Source of the DNA: Sulfuricella sp.
GTDB taxonomy: Bacteria > Pseudomonadota > Gammaproteobacteria > Burkholderiales > Sulfuricellaceae
Assembly (NCBI GenBank): GCA_019911785.1
Contig: JAIOJM010000160.1
Coordinates: forward strand, 1 to 27,391
Direction: 5' to 3'
Length of the DNA: 27,391 nucleotides
Below are positions 17,901 through 23,822 of the stretch, one piece after another (the first letter of the stretch is position 1; each line of letters begins with the position of its first letter). Both the position numbers and the translations under genes were made by a program. A model generated the notes under the pieces. It was not told where the DNA came from. It did no database searches and worked only from the letters and a program-made list of their open reading frames with translations.

Positions 17901-20900
17901 GTCGATATGGTCATTGCTCGCCCCGCCCACCAGAAAGTCATCGCCTTCGGTTGGCACAAAAAACTCGGCATTGCCAAGCAACGTACCGTCCTGGAACAGG
18001 AATCGCTCGATCGCGTACGCATCGCCATCCGCCAACGAACCTGGGCCGGGGAGATTGAGCACATCGCTGGTGCCGGCGATCCGGATGGTGTAACCGCCGC
18101 GATCGGTACGGCTGACGACGAGATCGGCACGGGTCAGCCCGCTGCCGAAAAATACGCTGTCGATGCCGCCCCACTCTTCCACCGTGTCCACCCCGCTGCC
18201 GCGCCGGAAGATATAGATATCGTTGCCCGTTACCCCTTTAAGCAAATCGTTGCCGGCCCCGCCATCCAGCAGGTCGTCGCCTTCGTGGCCCCACAGCTCC
18301 TCATCGCCGGCATCGCCGTAGAGCACGTTGTCCAAGGGGCCACCCACCAGGCGAGCGCTGCCCGTGCCGCCGTAAAGCACGTCCTCGCCGCCGTTGCCGT
18401 AGACGACCGTGTCCGCAGATACGTGCACGGCCTGGGTAAAGTTATCCAGGCCCGCGAACCCGGAGGGCACCGTCACCACGGTCTTGCCCGCAGCATCGAA
18501 GGCAAAGGCGAGGTCGGGGTTGCCGTTGCCGGTGAAGTGCTCGCGCAGGGCCAGGTAGCTGGTATCGCCCGTGAGCTTGAGGCCGCGCAAGCTGCGCCCG
18601 AATTCATTGACGAGCGCCCGCCCGGCTTGCGGGTCGGCGGCCAGTTCCACATCCAGCATCGCAATCACCGGGGCCAGGTTACCGAAGCTGCCGCCAATGG
18701 CGTCGTTAGGCTGCCAGTCGATAGCGTCAAGGTAGGGTTTGAACCAGGTCTGGCCCAGGAGCTGGCCATACAGCCCCTCGGTCAGTTGCGCATAGGTGGC
18801 TTCCCAAGCGGCGGCCTGGTCGGCGTTGGGGTTCTGGAAGCTCCGGCCGTAGGCCTTCTCCAGCACGGCGGCGTGGCGGGCATCGAGCTGGTTGGTCTTG
18901 GTGCCGGCGGGAATGTTGTCCGCACCTGTCCAGGTGTACAGGAGTTCTTCGAAGCGGGCGGAATAGTTTTCCACCCGGCTTTCGGTCAGGTAGGCGTCGA
19001 GCCGGGCGCGGAGCGCGCCGGGTGGATTGCCCAGGTAGCCTTCTTCCGCATCGCGCAACAGGGCCTGGTGCAGGTCCATCAGGACACCGCCCATGCTGAG
19101 GTCGGGCAGCGCGGCAAGCTCCGGGGTTTCGTCGCGCCATGCCGTGAAATGCGTGTCGGCATTGTTGCGGGCGAACCGGTATTCGGCGATTTCGCGCAGG
19201 GTGCCGTCGGCGAATTCGATTTGGGCGACGCGGGTGCGGGTGTTGCCGCTGGCGTCAAGCGTGTTGTCGATCCGGGAATCGAGGTGGATGGCGACGATGC
19301 CGAGGTCGTTCAGGGCTTTGAGGCCCAAAGCGTCGGCGGGGTCGCCCTGGACGATGTTGCCTTGCGGGTCGCGGAGGCGGATGCCGACGGAGAGTTGCGT
19401 GTAGATTTCGTCCTGGGCGTCGATTTTGTTGTCGCGATTCTGGTCGAACTGGCTGAGCGCCTGGAATCCGTTCAACGCAAGCTGCCCGCCGTTCAATCGG
19501 GTAAAGTCGCCGAACAGTTCCTGGCCGTTGCTGGCATTGCCGTCAGAATTGCGGTCGAGCACCAGTATGCCGTCCTCGTCGCCCGCCCAGCCGGTGGCTT
19601 CGGCAAAGCTGTCGCTGTCGTGGTCGAAGTGGAGGCCGGCAGCGAGGCCGACGGTGGTTATGCCGAGTGCGCCCAGGTCCAGCACCAGCGGGTCGCCCCG
19701 GTTCGGGCTGCCGGGGTTTTGTTGAGGGGGGATGGGTTTGGTCTTCTTCTTTTTGCATTCGTCGCCATCGCTGAGGCTGATGCCCAGGTCGCCGTTGTGG
19801 AAGTTGACGAGGGTGAGATAGCCGCCCATTTTGCTGGTGATGGTGAGGTGCACCGGGCCTTCGTCGGGGTCGCCCGAGGCGCTAAAGGTGTAGATGGGGT
19901 CGCAGCGGTCGTCGCTCCAGGTGAGCTGGCCTTCGCCGCCGTTCTTACCGCCGGAGAGTACCTGGCCGTCGAATTTGATGCTGCCCGAGCCGTCTTCGTC
20001 GTAGACGATGTCGGAACCGTCGTCGCGGTTGTAAATATAGGCGTCGTTGCCGGCGCCGCCAACGAGGTAGTCTCCGGCGCCTTTGCCGCCCTGGAGGGTG
20101 TCGTCGCCTTCTCCGCCGGTCAGTTGGTCCCGTCCGTCGCCGCCGTAGAGTTTGTCGGCGCCGGCATTGCCGAACAATTGGTCGTTGCCCTTGTAGGTTT
20201 TGTCGTCTTCGTTTTCGCCGTCGCCGTAGAGGGTGTCGTCTTCGCTGCCGCCTTCGAGGTAGTCGTGGCCATTGCCACCCAATATCTTGTCTTCACCTTC
20301 ATCGCCAAAAAGGGAATCGCTGCCTTCGCCACCGGAAATTTGATCTTTGCCGTCCCCCCCTTCGATTTGGTCGGCGTCGCCGCCTTTGCCGCCAATGAGA
20401 ATATCGTCGCCTTTACCCCCGGCCAGAGCGTCCGCCCCTTTGCCGCCGGCAATCAAATCGTTGCCTGCCCCACCGGTCAGTCTGTCCTGGCCGTTGCCGC
20501 CCAGCATAAAGGCGCGTTCTGCGCCACCAGCCGCGCCCATGCTGATTCCGCCCGCCTGGATGTACCAATCCTTGATGCTCGGCAGCTCCTGCATGATTTT
20601 GTCAAGTTCGCTGCCGGTGAAGTTCTCTTGCAAAAAAGTCAGAAAATAACGCCCATAGCCTTTGGCTTCATCCAAGCTGGCGGCCACATCCTCACGGTTG
20701 AAGCGTAGGCCGCCCGATACCTGGCTGAAGAGTTCCTTGTCCGCAGCCGTGGCGTTGGCGCTTTCGTAATACATCTGCATGGCGAAGGCTAGCAAGGTTT
20801 TGTTGAGGTTTTTGTCGGTCATGGTGAGCCCGCCATCCTGGGCGATCATATTCATATCTGCCGCAAAACGATCAAGCATTCCATCCTTTTGTATTGCGCC

Positions 20901-21734
20901 TTGGATACCGAGTTGATGGCGCAGGAGCTTGCGGAGCAAATCGTCTTTGTCTGGATTGCGTGAATCCGTAGCGAATAGATTTGGGTCCATCAGTTCAGTT
21001 ACTAAATCAGGCAGGTGCTGAGCAGCATGGAGGAATGAATCCGAAGCTTTCAAAGCAGTCATTAACGCCATCGAATGTCGATCAACCATAGCGGCTGTCG
21101 ACTTGCCCAAGGAAATCGGGTTATCGCTTCCAACCAGGGTATTGGCTGAGAATCTTATCGTACTTAGCACCTCGCCTTGGACATAGTATTGAGTTACGTT
21201 TGATTCTCTGGACAGCGCAAGCAATCCCCCTGATGCGATATAAGTTGCCAAGGCACCATCCCAATAACCCGAAGCAGTCATAGCCGCAGCGAACGAGGGA
21301 AGCAAGGCGAGATTCATAGCCGCAAGCTGGAAAGGAGCTTCATCGAATACGGTTGCTTGTTTGTCGAATAGAACCGCCATGAGCGAAGCCAAACCGCCGC
21401 CGAGAGAATGTCCGGTAAAGGTGATATTGGCCGTTGGGTAGGCCGCCCTGAACGCAAAGTAATAGGCCATTGCGTTATATATCTGCGGTGCAGGGATACC
21501 CAATCCAGCAGACCAGTTCAGCGGGTCCGCAACCCCATCGTTGGTTCCCGTGTAGGAAATGACCATCTCGTTGGTCGAATCGTTCTTGTAGACGCCCGCA
21601 GAGAAACCTGTCCATGTGTCAGGCTGCCAGTCGATGCGACTCCATCCAGAGGGTGGGTTTATAAAATTTCTGTCGGATGCGGCATAGACACCCGTTGCAA
21701 ACTGCATGTATTCCAGTGGGGTAGGCATGGTCAT
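8934..21734 (-). CDS. Giant type I-secreted lipase/RTX/cadherin-repeat protein (4266 aa)
   Basis: The probable cargo of the flanking type I system; no Sec signal is visible. Residues 1 to about 300 form a class-3 lipase-like domain: oxyanion-type motif ISYTGTND (59-66), nucleophile S110 in FTGHSLGGGLAS, and D131 (VFDEAPF) and H220 (VDRHSM) as candidate acid and base. RTX nonapeptides follow from about 408 (GGNGQDRLTGGAGNDLIAGG), then an FrpC-like segment with EF-hand-like loops (DRNSDGNASNGQELF, DQNRDNKIDAQDE). Next comes a long array of RTX blocks alternating with HCBP-related modules (YVFxxGDGxDTI, FADGxxW), seven CADG repeats, a charged Gly/Asp/His linker and a C-terminal domain with six Cys. 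GGAGA upstream fits the second ATG (21728) better than the first (21734), so the start may be residue 3. Exact substrate is unknown; an adhesin role for the repeats is inferred. Confidence 0.93.
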   Translation of the reverse strand: MTMPTPLEYMQFATGVYAASDRNFINPPSGWSRIDWQPDTWTGFSAGVYKNDSTNEMVISYTGTNDGVADPLNWSAGLGIPAPQIYNAMAYYFAFRAAYPTANITFTGHSLGGGLASLMAVLFDKQATVFDEAPFQLAAMNLALLPSFAAAMTASGYWDGALATYIASGGLLALSRESNVTQYYVQGEVLSTIRFSANTLVGSDNPISLGKSTAAMVDRHSMALMTALKASDSFLHAAQHLPDLVTELMDPNLFATDSRNPDKDDLLRKLLRHQLGIQGAIQKDGMLDRFAADMNMIAQDGGLTMTDKNLNKTLLAFAMQMYYESANATAADKELFSQVSGGLRFNREDVAASLDEAKGYGRYFLTFLQENFTGSELDKIMQELPSIKDWYIQAGGISMGAAGGAERAFMLGGNGQDRLTGGAGNDLIAGGKGADALAGGKGDDILIGGKGGDADQIEGGDGKDQISGGEGSDSLFGDEGEDKILGGNGHDYLEGGSEDDTLYGDGENEDDKTYKGNDQLFGNAGADKLYGGDGRDQLTGGEGDDTLQGGKGAGDYLVGGAGNDAYIYNRDDGSDIVYDEDGSGSIKFDGQVLSGGKNGGEGQLTWSDDRCDPIYTFSASGDPDEGPVHLTITSKMGGYLTLVNFHNGDLGISLSDGDECKKKKTKPIPPQQNPGSPNRGDPLVLDLGALGITTVGLAAGLHFDHDSDSFAEATGWAGDEDGILVLDRNSDGNASNGQELFGDFTRLNGGQLALNGFQALSQFDQNRDNKIDAQDEIYTQLSVGIRLRDPQGNIVQGDPADALGLKALNDLGIVAIHLDSRIDNTLDASGNTRTRVAQIEFADGTLREIAEYRFARNNADTHFTAWRDETPELAALPDLSMGGVLMDLHQALLRDAEEGYLGNPPGALRARLDAYLTESRVENYSARFEELLYTWTGADNIPAGTKTNQLDARHAAVLEKAYGRSFQNPNADQAAAWEATYAQLTEGLYGQLLGQTWFKPYLDAIDWQPNDAIGGSFGNLAPVIAMLDVELAADPQAGRALVNEFGRSLRGLKLTGDTSYLALREHFTGNGNPDLAFAFDAAGKTVVTVPSGFAGLDNFTQAVHVSADTVVYGNGGEDVLYGGTGSARLVGGPLDNVLYGDAGDEELWGHEGDDLLDGGAGNDLLKGVTGNDIYIFRRGSGVDTVEEWGGIDSVFFGSGLTRADLVVSRTDRGGYTIRIAGTSDVLNLPGPGSLADGDAYAIERFLFQDGTLLGNAEFFVPTEGDDFLVGGASNDHIDALGGNDVVEGGAGNDTLLGNEGNDTLYGFDGNDALYGGAGNDTLKGDAGQDLLYGEAGDDILIGGLGGDVMDGGAGNDLLAATQDDQGAALNAWYQQSGRGNGNDEYRFGFGDGHDMIVDFDKRYDNVDTLVFKAGVMPGDVTLFAEGDDLVLRLSSGEELRVKSHYRDDGYSAIERILFADGTVWSGSSINGVTRIGTQGNDALWAGSRAGGHLLGMGGDDTLYGAGKGDLIEGGEGNDRLYGFSGDDTLRGDAGNDELNGGAGDDLLQGGAGYDRLEGNEGSDIYDGGTGNDILAEPDSNTYSSPGADVFLFGRGDGQDTVVSRRIYSSYQWWYTPQREYGETVQVEDVIRFKAGVNPEDISVVGMQTRGTGYNWSADARIEIAGDPDSSLRIDGFLNGYLNGSLYTSSVKRFEFADGTAWNFDDIANRLVWRGTPENDAYLWGSSYNDRIYGYAGNDNIAGNTGNDFIDGGDGDDIVRGHDGNDVIHGGAGNDRIDPGEGDDTVEGGAGDDTIGAIDASWMFDSYRSFYGSNHPGDLTVEFGYGDGHDTIQTVNQRSGSSDAIRLKAGITPQDVKLIRRGDDLVLALSGSDDTVTVRRWFSPVVDFFGNRTAPFRVENIVFDDGTHWGVDDIRAQVLIGTAGDDQLVGYADRDDIIDGAKGDDVLSGDAGNDTYVFRAGDGQDTILPGLGLDTIEFADLLPGEVQAIRAGDHLLLRTEAGDEVTIQEWFTRTGKGVQAVRFSDGSEWGANRLRELVLTGTPMADELTGYATDDTLTGLAGDDKLAGGGGDDTYIYRRGEGRDTIRESGGQDTLYLGDLTSGDVTLRSDGLDLIVAVNPEPGEEEADSVRVVGWFARSAAMVERIVFADGSEWDAAYIQDEVNTVTNSDDYIIGSPDADLLDGQGGNDTILAGDGNDILIGGRGDDILKGGAGDNQFLMGHGDGFDEIWTKSGHASQFPGYQDEVNWELAQLADAEELYYGDYWSSQMESWEFYQIPWEIRQPLLDMSDGVTPEQARASLNALATWLSVGNDTLVLGEGITAADLSVQYRPAGYYDDYEWAYYVSSKLAIGFGEEEGALIGEESAYDGGEGGWGSGYYGGDTEFSFRSVRFADGSELTLDQLITQADGGVIGTQYGGYWDDFLKGSVARDEFYGNDGNDEIDARGNADYVDGGWGDDAIAGGTGNDALYGSDGDDILAGGKGADTLSGDSGNDVYAYNRGDGADRVDNWPGIAWGDGDVLSFGGGIRPEDIAAYVNGNGELILQTGAEDDTLTLGWFVPNGGEFVTNLNQTVAYAQFISPEGNARVFDLTELVSDYQPLLRSADAENPIALFANAEDFDVTADVGLLGGDHALAYARLGDLFAKPVEFLGSESDDVVEGSVLSDTIDAGDGNNVVRSGGGDDSITVGSGDDKIDGGTGNDYIDAGAGNDRVAGGGGDDIYSFMRGNGILTIDDLAELGAGNRLWLGDIVPSDLTLSAENGQLVLRVSEDGGEIRLANFNPSDPYASRAVETYEFSDGSVLSYDDLLGMGLNLQGGDGVDLLSGADGNDMISGMMSGDVIVGGGGDDVLDGGLGGDTYVFNQGDSNDTLIDRESFFDSNVLQFGPGIDSTQIYVWLEAGNLILEYGNQGDTITVPNVNPGELYSGVPFNLMRFDDGSTLQLSDLVIGGLEIYGTPAADMLTGAIGNDSLFGDEGDDILSGGAGSDSYYLGQGDGLDTIDDVSDETQSNTLVLNFAGLQSLDDLATTFDREAGTLTVWMRDTGDGVVLTGFDPNNPLGPRAIDWIVFSETGQVFSYEQLIANGIEIEGTPDSDFIEGTAARDFIYGLEGDDVIAGGAGNDTVDGGAGDDVYVFNRGDGVLTIYEEISQSPANTVIFGEGISVADLRNNLRFVAPDPVVGTPGMLRIGIASPDSTGETGDEVRIAGFDPDDAEVGVHGVEYFSFFDGSLLSYRDLVLNTFIVQGGENDDALFGTNVQDRLYGFEGNDELRAGAGNDTLTGGTGDDLLEGGAGADMYVFNRGDGNDIIIDFGDNFDGNFIAFGPGVAAEDLHAIQDGDDLVIEYGLGDAVRILNWNPERPTMQQIWLSDGEVVTVAQLQNGAPRASEELADQVVQEDALFTYALPAGAFADPEGGRLIYSAMLPNGNALPSWLGFDPESGLFAGTPGNGDVGSFVVRVTATDDFGAIATQDFMLDVANVNDAPIVNTATDDRLALEDVPFTLQLPTDAFTDVDAGDALSYSATLDDGSPLPAWLVFDPATLAFSGTPVNGDVGAMSLRITATDLAGASASEAFSLTVVNINDAPDLVQAVAGQMTLEDEPYNFILPVEMFTDMDAGDTLSYSVTLADGSALPAWLIFDEAIRSFSGTPTNEDVGAFDIRVAATDLAGASASTAFSMEVQNVNDAPVLVAPWGNRAAIEDGAFMFTVPTEAFADVDADDVLALSATLADGSALPTWLAFDPAARTFSGTPSNSDVGTVSISVTATDQSGATVLSLFDLGVVNSNDAPVAASPLADQNAAEDVAFSFTVPADAFSDMDAGDALAYTATLADGTQFPQWLVFDPATRTFSGIASNDDVGSLDVMITATDLVGTSASSTFALTIANINDAPTLVQAAADQATLEDFPFSFTVPASAFADADLIHGDSLSYSAAMADGSALPTWLSFDSVTQTFSGMPANADVGAIQVKVTATDTGGLAADSAFSIAVNNVNDIPVLAIPLADLQTAANTDISWQLPAGSFADVDQGDTLSYSAQLADGSALPSWLKFDAADQAFSGHVPNNAKGSMDIQVVASDRHGAQSIASDVFRVSFTNGHCGGHGNEGVGNGQDAPPPGHDYNRNDGLGTSPGHPGSHGGRDDERRSKHGKGKSCDDDHDEGSDREDRNKLFSQSYLDLKKLDKHYEDFSCTRREHDTCATVARWIEVDLAVSRQMAMEDKSLPWLRQGHGADIAALHQASAGFLGSKTGCGVDSFSLSACAGTQLKSFRGLQEGMQRIG
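9486..11601 (-). repeat. Seven tandem CADG (dystroglycan-type cadherin-like) repeats
   Basis: Within the giant protein. Each unit follows the pattern EDxPFxFxxPxxAFxDxD, GDxLSYSATLADGSALPxWL, FDPATxxFSGTP and ends xVNDAP. The NDAP/NDIP prolines fall at 11298, 10995, 10692, 10389, 10086 and 9777, so the period is exactly 303 bases four times and then 309, where ADLIHGD carries two extra residues. The seventh unit lacks the closing NDAP. Such domains bind calcium and sugars or form extended stalks on secreted proteins. Confidence 0.88.
11604..18440 (-). repeat. RTX blocks alternating with HCBP-related modules
   Basis: Within the giant protein. Runs of GGxGxDxLx nonapeptides alternate with modules of about 100-130 residues that open with YxFxRGDGxDTI, contain a WF/NF strand, and close with xFxDGSxW or a related motif before the next IGTxxDDxLxG. 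I count at least twelve complete modules plus derived ones at the N-terminal side. The modules nearest the CADG array use NFNPxxP and LSYxDL variants, suggesting stepwise duplication and two subfamilies. The nonapeptides fold as calcium-loaded beta rolls outside the cell. Confidence 0.88.
20030..20515 (-). repeat. N-terminal RTX nonapeptide block after the lipase domain
   Basis: Within the giant protein, about residues 408-568. A dense run of GGxGxDxLxG repeats (such as GGAGNDLIAGGKGADALAGG and GGDGRDQLTGGEGDDTLQGG) starts directly after the lipase-domain helices. It ends at DGSDIVYDEDGSGSIKF, which leads into the FrpC-like region. Confidence 0.9.
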
Positions 21735-21774
21735 TCTCCAATTTGGTTGATTTCTGCAATCTGATTTGTTTAGA

Positions 21775-22362
21775 TCAACCGCAAACCTGGCGGGTTGGCC
21801 CTACCTGCTTGAGCGCTCGTCGATAGCCGATCTCCGCATTTCCCTTGCGCTTTGTTTCCAGATCGACGAACTGCGGCATGTCTGTGCCGTCTCTAATAAA
21901 TAGATTCGTCGTGCGTTGCTCAAATTTCTCGGGAAGCTCTTCCTCAATCCATACTCCGTTCCGATAAACGTACTTTGAGTAGGTTTCGCAACCAGGCGAA
22001 ATGGCCACCAACGAAAATATAATGGGTTGTCCAGCCTCGGTATCGAGTATCAAAGGTTTTTCTGGCCATGTTTGAGGGGATTTCTTTATCGACCGCCACT
22101 CGACCATTTGCCCTGATTCACCTGGGTAGGCAAATCGAATGCGCCGCTCTTTGGGCTTGGAACCGCTACGGTTACTCGCCCACTCATCACCGCCTCGCTC
22201 ATGCAATGTTTCCCGTTCAACGACAATGATCCGGCCATCACTCAACTGCACTTCCTCTTTCCAGCTCTCTGACGAAGAACACGCATTCATGGTTACCCCC
22301 AGCATCAAAACCAAAAAAATTCGCCCTAGAACACGCGGCACCACTCCGCTCGTGAAATTCAT
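21775..22362 (-). CDS. Predicted lipoprotein upstream of the giant RTX lipase
   Basis: A 195-residue protein of unknown family. MNFTSGVVPRVLGRIFLVLM leads through a hydrophobic stretch to a degenerate lipobox MNAC with C28, followed by SSSESWKEEVQL, so it is probably a membrane-anchored periplasmic lipoprotein. The rest is a soluble domain with motifs such as EWRSIKKSPQTWPEKPLIL and YVYRNGVWIEEELPEKF. The start at 22362 is chosen because AAGG lies 5 bases upstream and gives a normal signal length; longer forms, up to 22458, would begin inside the IS. It ends 40 bases before the RTX lipase start, so the two are likely co-transcribed. Its place next to a lipase suggests, but does not show, an immunity or anchoring role. 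Confidence 0.65.
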   Translation of the reverse strand: MNFTSGVVPRVLGRIFLVLMLGVTMNACSSSESWKEEVQLSDGRIIVVERETLHERGGDEWASNRSGSKPKERRIRFAYPGESGQMVEWRSIKKSPQTWPEKPLILDTEAGQPIIFSLVAISPGCETYSKYVYRNGVWIEEELPEKFEQRTTNLFIRDGTDMPQFVDLETKRKGNAEIGYRRALKQVGPTRQVCG

Positions 22363-22431
22363 TAACACCTTGCCGGTCATGCTCATGCTTTTTCTCATCA
22401 CTACCCCCATATTCGGAACGTTAATACTATT

Positions 22432-22455
22432 GGGTCTTCGCGTAATCGTGTGGGT
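22432..22455. repeat. Left terminal inverted repeat of the IS
   Basis: 24 bases identical in reverse complement to 23788-23811. The stop of the transposase (22471) lies 15 bases inside it. Confidence 0.92.
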
Positions 22456-22470
22456 CATTTCTCATGTCAT

Positions 22471-23580
22471 TCAGATAGGCGGGAGCATGCAAGTAAGAAT
22501 TTTCAGGCGCAGATACTCTTCATCGCGCAGTCCATACGCACGGCGCTGGATGACTCGTATCTTGTTGTTGAGTCCTTCAACGAATCCGAGCGAGACTTTG
22601 TTCTCCGGCTTGCAGTAAGCGGCAATACCATCCCAATGACGATCAATCATTTCGGCAAAGTTCTCGTAAGGCTTCAGGCGCTGCCATTTGAGTGCGTTGC
22701 GCCAGTTGTCGAAGAAGCGCCGCGCCCAGCCTTCTCGCTGGTAGCTCCAGAGTTGACCGAAAGACTCCTTGAGCAGGTAAGCGGTGTTGATCCGCTTGTT
22801 TGCCGCCAACAGAGTCTTCAGTGCCTGCCGGCCTTTCAGTGTCAGGTTTTCCTTGCGCGAGAGCAGGGTGTATTTCTGGCCCTTGATGTAGCGCCGTTCC
22901 TTGCCCTCAAGCCGGGCGTACTCGGCACGGCGCACTTGGTCCAGCGCCTCGCCCAGATGGCGCATGACGTGAAACTTGTCGAACAGGATCGCCGCCTGGG
23001 GCGCGCTCTTGCTCGTTGCGTTGCGAAACGGCTTCCACATGTCCATCACCGCCAGACGGATGCCCGCGCTCTTCTTCTGCCCCAGCCACTCATAGAACTG
23101 GTTCATGCTGGCCTCCGAGCGATCCGCTCCGCCAAACCAGATCGGCCGACCCCGGATCAGGTCGCTGACAACGATGCGGTAGCTGTGTCCCTTCCTGATC
23201 GAAATCTCGTCGATGCCGATTACCTTGGGGCCAGGTGTGCCAGCGCGCGCCAACTGGATTCTCATGTACTGCTTGTCCAGTTCCTTGACCGTATGCCAGT
23301 CCAGGTTCAGTTCCTTTGCCACGTCCTGCACCGTGGACTGTCGGCAGCGCCGCCCGACGAACCAGGCAAATCGTTTGGTGTACAGCGGGTTGTCGGCCAG
23401 AAAGTCGAGCTTCTCCCGCTTCACCTTGCCGCAGCGCCGGCAGTGAACGCGCCGGATCTCGATGTCCAGGTAAACACGCGTGTCGCCGCAGGACAGATCG
23501 CGAACCCGCCGGGTCTTCCGGTCGTACCACCCGGAGTACACTTGGCCACAGGCGCCGCAAAGTGTTTTTTTGAGCGCCAA
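22471..23580 (-). CDS. ISL3-family transposase, main reading phase
   Basis: Numbered from its first codon, a TTG at 23580, this 369-residue phase holds the catalytic part of an ISL3 transposase. A zinc ribbon (C8, C11, C47, C50) is followed by an HTH-like region (QSTVQDVAKELNLDWHTVKE) and a DDE core: D124 in VIGIDEISIRKG, D180 in LAVMDMWKPF, E335 in VEGLNNKIRVIQRRAYG. All key residues are present, so the enzyme may be active. The TTG has no ribosome site. I think the natural product begins at the ATG at 23699 in another phase and enters this one by a -1 frameshift at 23571-23565, giving 409 residues, a typical ISL3 length. Confidence 0.88.
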   Translation of the reverse strand: MALKKTLCGACGQVYSGWYDRKTRRVRDLSCGDTRVYLDIEIRRVHCRRCGKVKREKLDFLADNPLYTKRFAWFVGRRCRQSTVQDVAKELNLDWHTVKELDKQYMRIQLARAGTPGPKVIGIDEISIRKGHSYRIVVSDLIRGRPIWFGGADRSEASMNQFYEWLGQKKSAGIRLAVMDMWKPFRNATSKSAPQAAILFDKFHVMRHLGEALDQVRRAEYARLEGKERRYIKGQKYTLLSRKENLTLKGRQALKTLLAANKRINTAYLLKESFGQLWSYQREGWARRFFDNWRNALKWQRLKPYENFAEMIDRHWDGIAAYCKPENKVSLGFVEGLNNKIRVIQRRAYGLRDEEYLRLKILTCMLPPI

Positions 23581-23699
23581 AACAGGGCAATGACCCGCGC
23601 CTTCGGGTCGCCAAAAATCCCTTTGACCGTACCCAGAGGGCGGAATCCAGGGAAAGCATATGCGTCAAGAAGACGCTTTCGTTTGCGTGAAGTAGCCAT
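23421..23699 (-). CDS. ISL3 transposase upstream phase (N-terminal 45 codons before frameshift)
   Basis: The phase from ATG 23699 reads MATSRKRKRLLDAYAFPGF then RPLGTVKGIFGDPKARVIAL and FWRSKK, a recurrent N-terminal sequence of this ISL3 subgroup. After the run of seven A it would continue as an unrelated tail to 23421, which I take as out-of-phase reading. Only about 23565-23699 is likely to be functional coding sequence. No Shine-Dalgarno precedes the ATG, which is common in IS elements that keep transposase low. Confidence 0.55.
   Translation of the reverse strand: MATSRKRKRLLDAYAFPGFRPLGTVKGIFGDPKARVIALFWRSKKHFAAPVAKCTPGGTTGRPGGFAICPAATRVFTWTSRSGAFTAGAAAR
23565..23571 (-). promoter_or_regulatory. 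Slippery heptamer A-AAA-AAA for -1 frameshifting or slippage
   Basis: In the phase of ATG 23699 the codons are TCA AAA AAA CAC, so the run forms an X-XXY-YYZ heptamer. A -1 shift places the ribosome in the phase that encodes TLCGACG and the rest of the transposase. A run of seven A can also cause RNA-polymerase slippage. Confidence 0.5.
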
Positions 23700-23717
23700 G
23701 GGTAAAGCATGCCACTT

Positions 23718-23743
23718 TTCCAGCAGTATTCAAACTGCTGGAA
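23718..23743. repeat. Perfect hairpin upstream of the transposase start
   Basis: TTCCAGCAGT and ACTGCTGGAA form a 10-base stem with a 6-base loop, ending 19 bases before the transposase ATG and inside the right IS terminus. Such structures in other IS elements block read-through from flanking promoters; that role here is inferred. Confidence 0.65.
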
Positions 23744-23787
23744 CACCGAGCCCGCTTGCCTTGCGTTCATGAACCACTCCATTTTTT

Positions 23788-23811
23788 ACCCACACGATTA
23801 CGCGAAGACCC
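23788..23811. repeat. Right terminal inverted repeat of the IS
   Basis: 24 bases forming a perfect inverted match with 22432-22455. It ends 11 bases from the stop of the adjacent membrane-protein gene. Confidence 0.92.
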
Positions 23812-23822
23812 ATTTTTATCTC

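Larger units (their letters stand above)
22432..23811 (-). mobile_element. ISL3-family insertion sequence, complete (1380 bp)
   Basis: Perfect 24-base terminal inverted repeats, starting GGGTCTTCGCG, bound an ISL3-type transposase read on the minus strand. Inner features are a two-phase transposase with an A7 slippery site and a perfect hairpin upstream of its start. The eight bases outside each end (ATACTATT and ATTTTTAT) do not match, so no clean target duplication is visible. The element sits between a membrane-protein gene and a lipoprotein gene, breaking neither. Confidence 0.9.

Noticed and set aside
11604..18440. Regular short repeats resembling a CRISPR or DNA satellite
   Set aside because: The periodicity is the GGxGxDxLx nonapeptide code read in one open minus-strand phase; unit DNA sequences vary at third positions and no identical spacer-flanking repeats exist.
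17403..20708. 1101-codon open frame on the plus strand
   Set aside because: It is antisense to the giant RTX gene, whose GC-rich, Gly/Asp-rich codons leave the opposite strand free of stops. Its translation shows no domain, only mirrored repeats.
22363..22458. Extended N-terminus of the lipoprotein beginning in the IS
   Set aside because: The extra residues come from the IS terminal repeat and would bury the lipoprotein signal far from the N-terminus; ATG 22362 has a ribosome site.
22450..23772. 440-codon plus-strand frame inside the IS
   Set aside because: It is antisense to the ISL3 transposase with its zinc ribbon and DDE residues, and begins in the IS terminus.
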